64,000 bases of DNA from assembly GCA_016716325.1 (NCBI GenBank), contig JADJWO010000001.1, forward strand, positions 1,922,001-1,986,000, written 5' to 3'. Below the pieces are notes generated by a model. That model was not told the DNA's origin. It searched no databases and worked only from the letters and a program-made list of their open reading frames with translations. Of this stretch, positions 34,611 through 42,977 are shown in pieces. Each line of letters begins with the position of its first letter. The first letter of the stretch is position 1. This DNA is from Nitrosomonadales bacterium. Its GTDB lineage: Bacteria > Pseudomonadota > Gammaproteobacteria > Burkholderiales > Gallionellaceae. The translations under genes were made by a program, and so were the position numbers.

Positions 34611-34785
34611 ATATGTACACTTCACTTTAAACAATTCCTCGATGGCAGACGCTTATGCGAACGGCGAAGCCGTGAGCAAGCGAAGCTTTGGCGTAGACTG
34701 ACCTTCAGGTTATGTCGGAGCCAAAGCGGCTGCCCTCCCTGATCCGGTGGATGGGGGATGAGTTGCTTAAAGGAAGTGTACATAT
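34611..34785 (+). other. Intervening sequence (IVS) at helix 45 of 23S rRNA
   Basis: Where E. coli has a short helix 45, this gene has a long base-paired extension. ATATGTACACTTC (34611-34623) pairs perfectly with 34773-34785, and CTTTAAaCAA (34625-34634) with TTGcTTAAAG (34763-34772). The 128-nt tip branches into several hairpins. One (34654-34686) has the tandem GA/GA form TGC-GA-ACGGC-gaa-GCCGT-GA-GCA. Another, GCTTTGGC/GCCAAAGC (34685-34727), holds the repeat shared with the nrdA-nrdB spacer. A third is ATCC-ggt-GGAT. In Salmonella and others, such inserts are removed by RNase III without religation (family knowledge). No S23-like protein is encoded. Confidence 0.85.
34690..34723 (+). repeat. 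34-nt hairpin motif, copy in the 23S insertion
   Basis: It matches 10131-10164 at 32 of 34 positions, starting GGCGTAGACTGACC and ending GTCGGAGCCA. The same fold is drawn as in the nrd copy, here continued by an outer GCTTT/AAAGC stem. Confidence 0.85.
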
Positions 34786-35486
34786 GGTAGGAGAGCGTTC
34801 TGTAGGCCTGCGAAGGTGTGGTGTGAACCATGCTGGAGGTATCAGAAGTGCGAATGCTGACATGAGTAGCGATAAAGGGAGTGAAAGGCTCCCTCGCCGA
34901 AAGCCCAAGGTTTCCTGCGCAACGTTCATCGGCGCAGGGTGAGTCGGCCCCTAAGGCGAGGCTGAAAAGCGTAGTCGATGGGAAACAGGTTAATATTCCT
35001 GTACCTCAATGCAATGCGATGTGGGGACGGAGAAGGTTAGGCAATCCGGGTGTTGGACGTCCCGGTTCAAGCGTGTAGGCAGATCTCTTAGGCAAATCCG
35101 GGAGGTCAATGTCGAGGCGTGATAACGAGGCACTTAGGTGCTGAAGTTGCTGATACCAAGCTTCCAAGAAAAGCCACTAAGCTTCAGTTGCATTGGGACC
35201 GTACCGCAAACCGACACAGGTGGGCAGGATGAGAATTCTAAGGCGCTTGAGAGAACTCGGGTGAAGGAACTCGGCAAATTAGCACCGTAACTTCGGGAGA
35301 AGGTGCGCCCCGGTAGAGTGTAGCGGCTTGCCCGTGAAGCTCGATGGGGTTGCAGTGAAATGGTGGCTGCGACTGTTTAATAAAAACACAGCACTCTGCA
35401 AACACGAAAGTGGACGTATAGAGTGTGACGCCTGCCCGGTGCTGGAAGATTAAATGATGGGGTGCAAGCTCTTGATTGAAGTCCCA

Positions 35487-35568
<82 letters not shown>

Positions 35569-35641
35569 CGATGGCCACACTGTCTCCACCCGAGACTCAG
35601 CGAAGTTGAAATGTTTGTGAAGATGCAATCTACCCGCGGCT

Positions 35642-35673
<32 letters not shown>

Positions 35674-35827
35674 CTTTGCATTGGATTTTGAATAGACTTG
35701 TGTAGGATAGCTGGGAGGCTTTGAAGCGGGGACGCCAGTTCTCGTGGAGCCAACCTTGAAATACCAGCCTGGTGTGTTTGAGATTCTAACCTAGGCCCCT
35801 GATCGGGGCTGGGGACCGTGCATGGTA

Positions 35828-35858
<31 letters not shown>

Positions 35859-35961
35859 TTGTAACGGAGGAGTACGAAGGTATCCTAGGTACGGTCGGAC
35901 ATCGTACTGATAGTGCAATGGCAAAAGGATGCTTAACTGCGAGACTGACAAGTCGAGCAGA

Positions 35962-36050
<89 letters not shown>

Positions 36051-36076
36051 TCCTCCCAAGAGTTCATATCGACGGG

Positions 36077-36119
<43 letters not shown>

Positions 36120-36124
36120 TAGCC

Positions 36125-36157
<33 letters not shown>

Positions 36158-36648
36158 TGGTACGTGAGCTGGGTTTAAAACGTCGTGAGACAGTTTGGTC
36201 CCTATCTGCCGTGGGCGTTGGAAATTTGAAGGGACCTGCTCCTAGTACGAGAGGACCGGAGTGGACGAATCTCTGGTGTACCGGTTATGACGCCAGTCGT
36301 ATTGCCGGGTAGCTAAATTCGGAAGAGATAACCGCTGAAAGCATCTAAGCGGGAAACTCGCCTTAAGATAAGATTTCCCTCAGGCCTTGAGCCTGCTGAA
36401 GGGTCGTTCGAGACCAGGACGTTGATAGGCTGGATGTGGAAGCGCAGTAATGCGTTAAGCTAACCAGTACTAATTGCCCGTGAGGCTTGATCCTATAACG
36501 TTAAGTAACAAAGGCGTTTCGCAACACGCAATCAAGACACAGAAAACTTTACTTCTTCCAGATAACGGCGAGTTGCTCCGGCCTCAAAACCGGATCGGCG
36601 AGCCACAAACAGGGTAGGCGACAGAACACCGTCGAATACCGAACAGTT

Positions 36649-36764
36649 TGTCTGACGACCATAGCGAGTTGGTCCCACTCCTTCCCATCCCGAACAGGAC
36701 AGTGAAACGACTTAGCGCCGATGATAGTGTGGATTCCCATGTGAAAGTAGGTCATCGTCAGACT
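36649..36764 (+). rRNA. rrf: 5S ribosomal RNA
   Basis: About 116 nt. TGTCTGACGACCATAGCG at the 5' end pairs with TCGTCAGAC at the 3' end. CCCATCCCGAACAGG and GAAACGACTTAGCGCCGATG are the usual loop regions. It follows the 23S after a 154-bp spacer. Confidence 0.96.
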
Positions 36765-36770
36765 CCCATA

Positions 36771-36807
36771 AAGCAAAAAGCCCAACCATGTGTTGGGCTT
36801 TTTGCTT
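36771..36807. terminator. rrn operon terminator (bidirectional)
   Basis: A perfect 16-bp stem, AAGCAAAAAGCCCAAC (36771-36786) with GTTGGGCTTTTTGCTT (36792-36807), loop CATGT. A-tract and T-tract flanks on both strands let it serve the rrn operon and the convergent gene at 36836. Confidence 0.93.
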
Positions 36808-36835
36808 TATACAACGAGGACTTTTCTGCAGAAGG

Positions 36836-37240
36836 TTATTTGTACTCCCGTAATTCCGGCGGGGTGTAGTCGTGATCGCCATGTAGCTCATTGTCATAGG
36901 CTTTTACGAATACATCGCGTTCGTTCTTTTTGGTGGGATGCACGGGAATATCCAGATTGTGACAAGTGGTATCCTCGCAGTAGTAGATCACTTTACGCCC
37001 GATGCTGTGCAACACACTGTGATCCAGATGGAAGCCTTCTTTTTCCAATCCGCTTTCCAAGCCTTCAAGCGTGTAATTATGCAAGTTGTAGAAGACGCGC
37101 AATGAATTCGGCACGCTGCCATATTCCACTTTGAAATCCGGGAGGCCGGACAATAGTTGATAGGCGCGCCCAATCTGATCAGACGAGCCAGCGTCAAATA
37201 CAATGTCGCGCACTTTGTGCAGTTCGAATGGATTGATCAT
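36836..37240 (-). CDS. Conserved hypothetical protein
   Basis: A 134-residue soluble protein, no signal peptide. Residues about 10-75 alternate strands and helices like a ferredoxin/HMA-type fold (DIVFDAGSSDQIGRAYQLLS, VEYGSVPNSLRVFYNL) but lack the CxxC metal motif. The C-terminal half has CEDTTCHNLDIPVHP with a Cys pair. I do not recognise the family. It lies 18 bp downstream of ctpA in the same direction and probably ends at the shared rrn terminator. Confidence 0.75.
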   Translation of the reverse strand: MINPFELHKVRDIVFDAGSSDQIGRAYQLLSGLPDFKVEYGSVPNSLRVFYNLHNYTLEGLESGLEKEGFHLDHSVLHSIGRKVIYYCEDTTCHNLDIPVHPTKKNERDVFVKAYDNELHGDHDYTPPELREYK

Positions 37241-37258
37241 GGATTCATCCTGTAAATG

Positions 37259-38671
37259 TTACCTGCCTTGCAGTATCTGCATTCCTTTCAGTAGGTTCAA
37301 TGCCTGGGTAAGTTGATAATCATCCCTGGAACCAAACTCGACTGGAGCCGATTTCGTATCATTTTCATTGGTGACGGGTTTGGGAGAAGGGGGGGGGCTC
37401 ATACTGTCCAAGTCTTTTCCTTCTGCGGGAGACTTGTCGTTAATCAGGTGTTTGTCCAGATCTGCTTCACGTAAACGGAACGCATTATCAACTCCGGATC
37501 GGCCGGGATCATCTACAAGGATATCGGGCACGATGCCCTTGGCCTGGATGGAGCGCCCGCCAGGTGTGTAATAACGTGCAGTCGTGAGTTTGATGGCGGT
37601 GTTGTTGCCCAAGGGCAGAACAGTCTGCACGGAACCTTTTCCGAAGGTCTGTGTGCCCATGATGACTGCGCGCTTATGGTCTTGCAATGCACCTGCCACG
37701 ATCTCCGAAGCTGATGCGGAGCCGCCGTTTACCAAGACGACCAGCGGTACACTTTTCATGGAGTCCGGCACATTTTTGAGATAATCAGCCTTGCCATTGC
37801 CGCGCAGATAATTATCCGGGCTGGCGGTTAAACGCATTTTTGCGTCGTCGGTGCGACCTTCGGTGTAGACCACCAGCGCATCTCTGGCCAGAAAAGCGGC
37901 AGAAACACCAACTGCACCGGTTAATAATCCACCGGGGTCGTTACGAAGGTCGAGTACCAGGCCTTTGAGCGGGCCTTGGTTCTGTTTGACCAAGGCCTCC
38001 AGTGCGGCGGCAAGGTTTTCCCCGGTGTGCTCCTGAAACTGTGTGATGCGCACGAAACCATACCCTGATTCGATCAGTTTGGATTTCACGCTCTGCACCT
38101 TGATAATGGCGCGCACCAGAGTGATGGTGAGCGGTTTGGGTTCTTCTTTGCGGATAATGGTCAGGACGATCTTGCTTCCAGGTTTGCCGCGCATGCGTTT
38201 GACGGCCTCGCTCAATGTCATGCCTTTGACCAGCGTGTCGTCCAGTTTGACAATCAGATCGCCGCTCTTGATGCCAGCCTGAAATGCGGGTGTGTCTTCA
38301 ATTGGGGAAACAACCTTGACCAGGCCGTCCTCCATCCCGACTTCGATGCCGAGCCCGCCGAACTCGCCCTGAGTGCCGACCTGCAACTCTTTGAAAGCAT
38401 CTGCGTCGAGGTAAGACGAGTGCGGATCAAGGCCACTCACCATGCCGTTGATGGCTTCGGTAATCAACTTCTTGTCGGTAACGGGTTCAACGTAGTCGCT
38501 CTTGATGCGGCCGAATACTTCGGAGAAGGCTCGTAATTCCTCAATCGGAAGCGGGGTGGCAAGCGTGTCCTTGTCTGCTATTGCGGCGAAATGCAAGCTG
38601 GCGGAGATGCCCGCCACCAACCCCAGACCAACCAAGCCAGCTTTTTCCAGAAAACGCATAAAACTCCTCAA
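37259..38671 (-). CDS. ctpA: S41-family C-terminal processing protease
   Basis: A 470-residue periplasmic serine protease. An N-terminal hydrophobic segment (about 9-31) is a signal or anchor. A PDZ domain (about 110-190) with GLGIEVG and GDLIVKLDD precedes the protease domain, whose catalytic dyad is S320 (NGGSASASEI) and K345 (TFGKGSVQT), 25 residues apart as in Prc. It is 2 bp downstream of envC; the envC-ctpA pair is a common proteobacterial cell-wall module. Confidence 0.94.
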   Translation of the reverse strand: MRSFMRFLEKAGLVGLGLVAGISASLHFAAIADKDTLATPLPIEELRAFSEVFGRIKSDYVEPVTDKKLITEAINGMVSGLDPHSSYLDADAFKELQVGTQGEFGGLGIEVGMEDGLVKVVSPIEDTPAFQAGIKSGDLIVKLDDTLVKGMTLSEAVKRMRGKPGSKIVLTIIRKEEPKPLTITLVRAIIKVQSVKSKLIESGYGFVRITQFQEHTGENLAAALEALVKQNQGPLKGLVLDLRNDPGGLLTGAVGVSAAFLARDALVVYTEGRTDDAKMRLTASPDNYLRGNGKADYLKNVPDSMKSVPLVVLVNGGSASASEIVAGALQDHKRAVIMGTQTFGKGSVQTVLPLGNNTAIKLTTARYYTPGGRSIQAKGIVPDILVDDPGRSGVDNAFRLREADLDKHLINDKSPAEGKDLDSMSPPPSPKPVTNENDTKSAPVEFGSRDDYQLTQALNLLKGMQILQGR

Positions 38672-38673
38672 TG

Positions 38674-39846
38674 TTATTTAGTTGCCAGCCAATCTATCGG
38701 ATCGAGCGGTTTACTTTTATGGCGCAGTTCAAAGTATAAACCGTAATTTTCGTTCCCGCCGCTGTTCCCGACTGCGGCAACGGTATCACCGCCGTGTAAC
38801 ATATCGCCAACCTGTTTGTAGAGCGTTTCATTGTTGGCATACAGGCTCATATATCCCTTGCCATGATCGACGATGAGCAGGTTACCAAAGCCGCGCAGCC
38901 AATCGGCAAAAACAACCCGACCGGAAGCAATTGCCTTGACAGCTTGTCCGCTGGAAGTTCTCAGGAACAAACCTTTCCAGAGTATCGTGCTATCGGGGCG
39001 CGGTGTGCCGAACCGGTTGGTGACTTCGCCCCTGACCGGCAGTGCCAGTTTGCCCTTTAGTTGTTCGAATGGTTTGCCATCAAAGCGGTTGTCCGGGAGA
39101 TTGTCATTGCGGAACAGTGTGCCTGATTTGGGCTGCGCAAGCATTTCCGTGATCTTCTCGACCAAGGATGCCAGCCGGTTTTCGTTACGTTGCAGGCGAC
39201 CGATCTCGCGACGTTGCGCTCGCAGTTGCAGTGAAATCTTGTGCAACATGACTTTTCGTGTGCGCTGCTCTTTCTCGAGGATTTTTTTCTGCGCAGATTG
39301 TTCCGTGCGCAACGATGCCAGCTGTTCGCGCTGTTCGCGTGTGGCAGCCCTGACCGCGTCCAGGGCCGTGAAATCGTCGCGCAAGGCGACAAGCCAGTCT
39401 GCACGGCCATGGGCAATGTATCGGTAATACTGCATGTCGCGCGCAACCTGGCTGGGATTCTGGTCGCTCAGGATCATCCGGAGATATTCCTGCCGGCCGC
39501 CAAGATATTGCTGATAGAGCAATTTACCTAGCTGAGAGCGTTGTTCTGTCATGCGGTCGTTTAATTGCCGCAGACGTGCCTGCAATTCGCCAAGCCTGTT
39601 GTCGGCATCGTGCTGTTGTGCTGCGATTTCGGCAAGTTTTCGGTTGCTGTTGCTGATTGCGCGTTCCGATTCCCGTAGCGCATCGGCAGCCTCCGATTTT
39701 GACTCGCTGGTCTTGTCCATTTCGCGTTGCACGGCGGCGATGCGGTTACGCAGGTTGGCCAGTTCCTCCTGCTGGCCAGCATATGCCGTACCGGTCAGGG
39801 TCAGGCAGTACAGGATCAGCGGCAGGAGGCGTGTATCGAAGGTCAC
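38674..39846 (-). CDS. envC: Murein hydrolase activator EnvC-like protein
   Basis: A 390-residue exported protein. A signal peptide ends near residue 24 (GTAYAG), long coiled coils span about 25-250 (with an RLQRNENRL region), and a C-terminal LytM/M23 domain lies at about 275-390 (LPVRGEVTNRFG, SGRVVFADWLRGFGNLLIVDHG, YFELRHKSKPLDP). The usual M23 zinc ligands are replaced (WKGLFLRT, GLYFELR), as in EnvC activators that work without hydrolysing peptidoglycan. It ends next to ctpA and is preceded by gpmI. Confidence 0.92.
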   Translation of the reverse strand: MTFDTRLLPLILYCLTLTGTAYAGQQEELANLRNRIAAVQREMDKTSESKSEAADALRESERAISNSNRKLAEIAAQQHDADNRLGELQARLRQLNDRMTEQRSQLGKLLYQQYLGGRQEYLRMILSDQNPSQVARDMQYYRYIAHGRADWLVALRDDFTALDAVRAATREQREQLASLRTEQSAQKKILEKEQRTRKVMLHKISLQLRAQRREIGRLQRNENRLASLVEKITEMLAQPKSGTLFRNDNLPDNRFDGKPFEQLKGKLALPVRGEVTNRFGTPRPDSTILWKGLFLRTSSGQAVKAIASGRVVFADWLRGFGNLLIVDHGKGYMSLYANNETLYKQVGDMLHGGDTVAAVGNSGGNENYGLYFELRHKSKPLDPIDWLATK

Positions 39847-41381
39847 TATAGATGGATCAGGCTGTGTCCAGTCATCTCTGCAGGTTGTGGCAAACCCATG
39901 ATGGTCAGCATACTCGGTGCGATATCGCGCAGAGCCCCGTTTCCCACGAGGGATGCCTTGCGCCCGACATATAGGAAGGGAACAGGATTCAGGGTGTGTG
40001 CGGTATGCGCCTGATGGGTAGTGCGATCTATCATCTGTTCGGCATTGCCGTGGTCTGCGGTGATGATGACCTCGCCACCGATGGATCGCATTGCCTCCAC
40101 CGCGCGGCCAATGCAGACATCCAGCGCTTCGATGGCTTTGGTGGCGGCCTCCATGTTGCCGCTGTGTCCCACCATGTCGCCGTTGGCATAGTTGCAGATG
40201 ATGGCGTGGTATTGACGGCTCATGATCGCAGCTTCGAGTTTATCGGTCACTTCGAGCGCGCTCATTTCCGGTTGAAGATCGTAGGTGGCAACTTTGGGTG
40301 ATGGTACCAATATACGGTCTTCGCCTGGATAGGGCTGTTCATTGCCGCCGCTGAAGAAGTAAGTGACGTGCGCATATTTTTCCGTCTCGGAAATGCGCAG
40401 CTGCTTTAAGCCCATGTTCGAAATATATTCGCCAAAACCGTTGTGAATCTCTTCGGGCGGATATGCGCAGGGCAATTGGAAATCTTCACCATAATTGCTG
40501 AGCGAAACGAAGCTGGCAAGCTTTGGGAAGTGGTTACGCTGGAATCCCGTAAACGATTCGTCAGTGAGCGCGCGCGCGATCTCGCGTGCGCGGTCGGCAC
40601 GGAAATTCATGAATATCACTACGTCACCATCCTGCATTTCGGTTGGCGCAGCATTATCCGGAACGATGACGGTCGGCTTGACAAATTCGTCCGATTCGCC
40701 GCGCGCATAAGCCTGAGTCAATCCGTTTAATGCATCTGATGCCGTAAATTCGGCGCGCCCCTGGGTGAGTAATTCATAGGCGGGCTGCACCCGCTCCCAG
40801 CGGTTGTCTCGATCCATCGCATAAAAGCGCCCGCAGATGCTGACAATCCGGCCGACACCCAGGGCTGTACATCGCTGCTGCAAAAGGAGCAGCGATTGCT
40901 CGGCGCTTTTCGGCGGGGTGTCGCGCCCGTCCAGAAAGGCGTGCAGGCAGATTTTTTGCAGGCCGGCGCGTGCCGCCATTTCAAGCATGGCAAGGATATG
41001 GTTCTCATGGCTATGCACGCCGCCCGGCGAAAGCAGGCCCATGATATGCAGCACGCTGTTGTGCTGCTTGGCTTGTGCAATTGCCCCGTTTAGGGCTGGG
41101 TTGGTGAAAAAACTGCCATCTTCGATGGCAACGTCGACGCGACTCAGGTCCTGGAATACCACGCGACCTGCGCCGATATTTAGATGCCCCACTTCGGAGT
41201 TACCCATTTGGCGGGAAGGCAGGCCAACGGATTTTTCCGAGGCATGGATCAGTGTATGGGGATAATCGCGCCAAAGCGCATCCAGATTGGGTTTGCGGGC
41301 TGCCAGAATAGCATTGTAGTCGGACTCGACGCGGTGGCCGAAACCATCCAGAATGATCAGCAATACGGGGGTAATGTTCAT
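39846..41381 (-). CDS. gpmI: 2,3-bisphosphoglycerate-independent phosphoglycerate mutase
   Basis: A 511-residue dimanganese enzyme of lower glycolysis. LLIILDGFG begins the alkaline-phosphatase-like domain, and the phosphoserine is S62 in MGNSEVGHLN, the same number as in Geobacillus. DGRDTPP and the C-terminal ITADHGNAE metal motif are present. I chose ATG 41381 (MNITPVLL); the frame extends 45 codons upstream into the arsR spacer. Its stop overlaps the envC start by one base. Confidence 0.95.
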   Translation of the reverse strand: MNITPVLLIILDGFGHRVESDYNAILAARKPNLDALWRDYPHTLIHASEKSVGLPSRQMGNSEVGHLNIGAGRVVFQDLSRVDVAIEDGSFFTNPALNGAIAQAKQHNSVLHIMGLLSPGGVHSHENHILAMLEMAARAGLQKICLHAFLDGRDTPPKSAEQSLLLLQQRCTALGVGRIVSICGRFYAMDRDNRWERVQPAYELLTQGRAEFTASDALNGLTQAYARGESDEFVKPTVIVPDNAAPTEMQDGDVVIFMNFRADRAREIARALTDESFTGFQRNHFPKLASFVSLSNYGEDFQLPCAYPPEEIHNGFGEYISNMGLKQLRISETEKYAHVTYFFSGGNEQPYPGEDRILVPSPKVATYDLQPEMSALEVTDKLEAAIMSRQYHAIICNYANGDMVGHSGNMEAATKAIEALDVCIGRAVEAMRSIGGEVIITADHGNAEQMIDRTTHQAHTAHTLNPVPFLYVGRKASLVGNGALRDIAPSMLTIMGLPQPAEMTGHSLIHL

Positions 41382-41481
41382 TAATGTAGAATATAAGCGG
41401 TTAGTAATTTTTGAGACCGCGCATTTTACTACGAATTCATTGCCTTTCTGGCACAGCCCGGCAGGCAACAGGGAGAAAAGC

Positions 41482-41784
41482 ATGGAAAACGAGTTGATGG
41501 ATAGGGATGAGGACATTCAGCAGGCCGCTCATGCCATCAAGGCGATTGCGCATCCGCTACGCCTCAAAATATTGTGTGTGCTCGGCAATCAGGAGGTCAA
41601 TGTGCAGGACATTGTGGAGCGTGTCGGCACATCGCAAAGCAATATTTCCCAGCATCTTGCGATCTTGCGGGAGAAGGGTGTATTGGCCACGCGCAAGGAT
41701 GCGAATCGGGTGTTTTATCGGATCGGGGACCTGCGCACCCTGAAGTTGGTCGGCATGATGCGGGATGTGTTCTGCACTACATAA
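41482..41784 (+). CDS. ArsR-family repressor with BigR/SqrR-like cysteine pair
   Basis: A 100-residue winged-helix regulator. The recognition helix region is GTSQSNISQHLAILREKG. It lacks the metal-box ELCVCDL of arsenic sensors. It has Cys32 (ILCVLG) and Cys98 (VFCTT), 66 residues apart. Xylella BigR (C42/C108) and Rhodobacter SqrR (C41/C107) have the same 66-residue spacing and E. coli YgaV a similar pair; these sense hydrogen sulfide or persulfides by a polysulfide link. This gene is therefore probably a reactive-sulfur sensor (inference). A 24-bp inverted repeat lies 20 bp downstream, before an RND efflux pair. Confidence 0.85.
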   Translation: MENELMDRDEDIQQAAHAIKAIAHPLRLKILCVLGNQEVNVQDIVERVGTSQSNISQHLAILREKGVLATRKDANRVFYRIGDLRTLKLVGMMRDVFCTT

Positions 41785-41789
41785 TTGGG

Positions 41790-41818
41790 TTGCTGTACGC
41801 ATTGAATATTAGTATAAT
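41790..41818 (+). promoter_or_regulatory. Promoter of the RND operon
   Basis: TTGCTG (41790-41795), 17 bp, TATAAT (41813-41818). The perfect -10 lies at the centre of the inverted repeat 41804-41827, so bound repressor would block RNA polymerase. Confidence 0.75.
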
Positions 41819-41827
41819 CTAATATTC
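41804..41827. promoter_or_regulatory. 24-bp inverted repeat, putative ArsR operator
   Basis: GAATATTAG, 6 bp (TATAAT), CTAATATTC: perfect 9-bp arms. AT-rich palindromes over the -10 are typical of ArsR/SmtB/BigR operators. It lies between the repressor gene and the RND adaptor gene. Confidence 0.75.
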
Positions 41828-41855
41828 TTGCAGTCAGGCGGCCATTGGGGGTTGG

Positions 41856-42893
41856 GTGAACCAAGTGAAAAAGTCATGGATATTTTGTTTGCTGTTGCTG
41901 ACCGGTTCGACTGTTGCACAGGCGTCTGAACCGCTTGCCGTCGCGCCCGTGCAGTACCGCGAAGTGGTGCAGACCTATAGCGCGGATGGCCTGGTAGAGG
42001 CAGTGCGCCAGACCACTGTGTCTGCGCAAATAGGCGGACGAGTCAAAGAAGTAAGCTTCGATATTGGCGATCATGTCAGGAAAGGCCAGGTGATTCTGCG
42101 CATTGATGAGCGCGAAGCGGCGCAAGCGCTGATTGGCAGTCAGGCGCAGGTATTGCAGGCGCAAGCCAACATGCAGAATGCCAAAGCGACCTATGAGCGT
42201 TCCAGGCAGTTGTTCGCGCAGAAATTCATCAGCCAGGCGGCGCTCGATAAAGCGCAGGCGGACTACAAAATAGCGCTTGCGCAGGCTGCCGCCAGTGAGG
42301 CGGGAGCCGGGCAGGCCAGTCTCGCGCATGGTTATACCGCAGTGATGGCTCCCTACAGTGGGGTGGTGGCTGCAAGGTTGGTGGAACTCGGGGAAATGGT
42401 GATGCCAGGGAAGCCGCTGATGACCGGTTTCGATCCGTCCGGGATGCGCGTGCTGGTCAATGTGCCGCAGTACAAACTGGCCGAAATTGGTGCGCAGCCC
42501 GTAGCGACGGTGGAAGTTCCTTCGCTGAATCGCCGAATCAAGGCGGAATCCGTAACGGTTCAACCGGTGGCTGACGCCCGGACTCACAGTACGCTGCTAC
42601 GCGTGAATCTGCCTGCCAACGAACCCGGCATCTATCCGGGCATGTTCGTGCGCACCCATTTTGTGATTGGCAAAGCCAGCAAGCTGGTAATGCCGGCAAG
42701 CGCCGTATTGCGCCGTAGCGAGGTGGTTGCGGTGTATGTGGCGGACGACAAGGGCGTTATGAAGTTACGCCAGATACGTCTCGGCGAAACAGTCTCCGAC
42801 GGGATGGTGGAGGTGCTGGCTGGCTTGAATCCGGGCGAGAAAGTGGCTCTGGATCCGGTCAGGGCGGGCATGACAAGAATGCAACAGCGTTAG
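41856..42893 (+). CDS. RND efflux periplasmic adaptor (membrane fusion protein)
   Basis: A 345-residue exported adaptor. A signal peptide ends near residue 24 (VAQASEP). The lipoyl/barrel-sandwich half-motifs (VSAQIGGRVKEVSFDIGDHVRKGQ near 55-78) flank a helical hairpin (about 85-145), with beta-barrel and membrane-proximal domains after it. It starts at GTG 41856, 28 bp after the operator. It would couple the RND pump to an outer-membrane channel, which is not encoded here. Substrate unknown. Confidence 0.88.
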   Translation: MNQVKKSWIFCLLLLTGSTVAQASEPLAVAPVQYREVVQTYSADGLVEAVRQTTVSAQIGGRVKEVSFDIGDHVRKGQVILRIDEREAAQALIGSQAQVLQAQANMQNAKATYERSRQLFAQKFISQAALDKAQADYKIALAQAAASEAGAGQASLAHGYTAVMAPYSGVVAARLVELGEMVMPGKPLMTGFDPSGMRVLVNVPQYKLAEIGAQPVATVEVPSLNRRIKAESVTVQPVADARTHSTLLRVNLPANEPGIYPGMFVRTHFVIGKASKLVMPASAVLRRSEVVAVYVADDKGVMKLRQIRLGETVSDGMVEVLAGLNPGEKVALDPVRAGMTRMQQR

Positions 42894-42940
42894 ACACCGG
42901 TTGTTTTTGATGGTGCGTTATTGACAAATCGGGCCACCAC

Positions 42941-42957
42941 AAGCCGGCGGCTTTTTT
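42941..42957 (+). terminator. Small hairpin with T-run between adaptor and pump genes
   Basis: AAGCC-ggc-GGCTT followed by TTTTATC in the 84-bp spacer. It is weak, but could attenuate pump expression relative to adaptor. Confidence 0.35.
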
Positions 42958-42977
42958 ATCAGGATGGGTAATCATTG

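Noticed and set aside
34622..34831. Possible protein in the 23S insertion (as S23 proteins in some IVS)
   Set aside because: The only frame is 69 codons, antisense to the rRNA, overlaps essential 23S bases and does not resemble S23.
42921..42926. TTGACA as a promoter for the RND permease gene
   Set aside because: No acceptable -10 hexamer follows at 16-18 bp; the pump is more likely co-transcribed with the adaptor.
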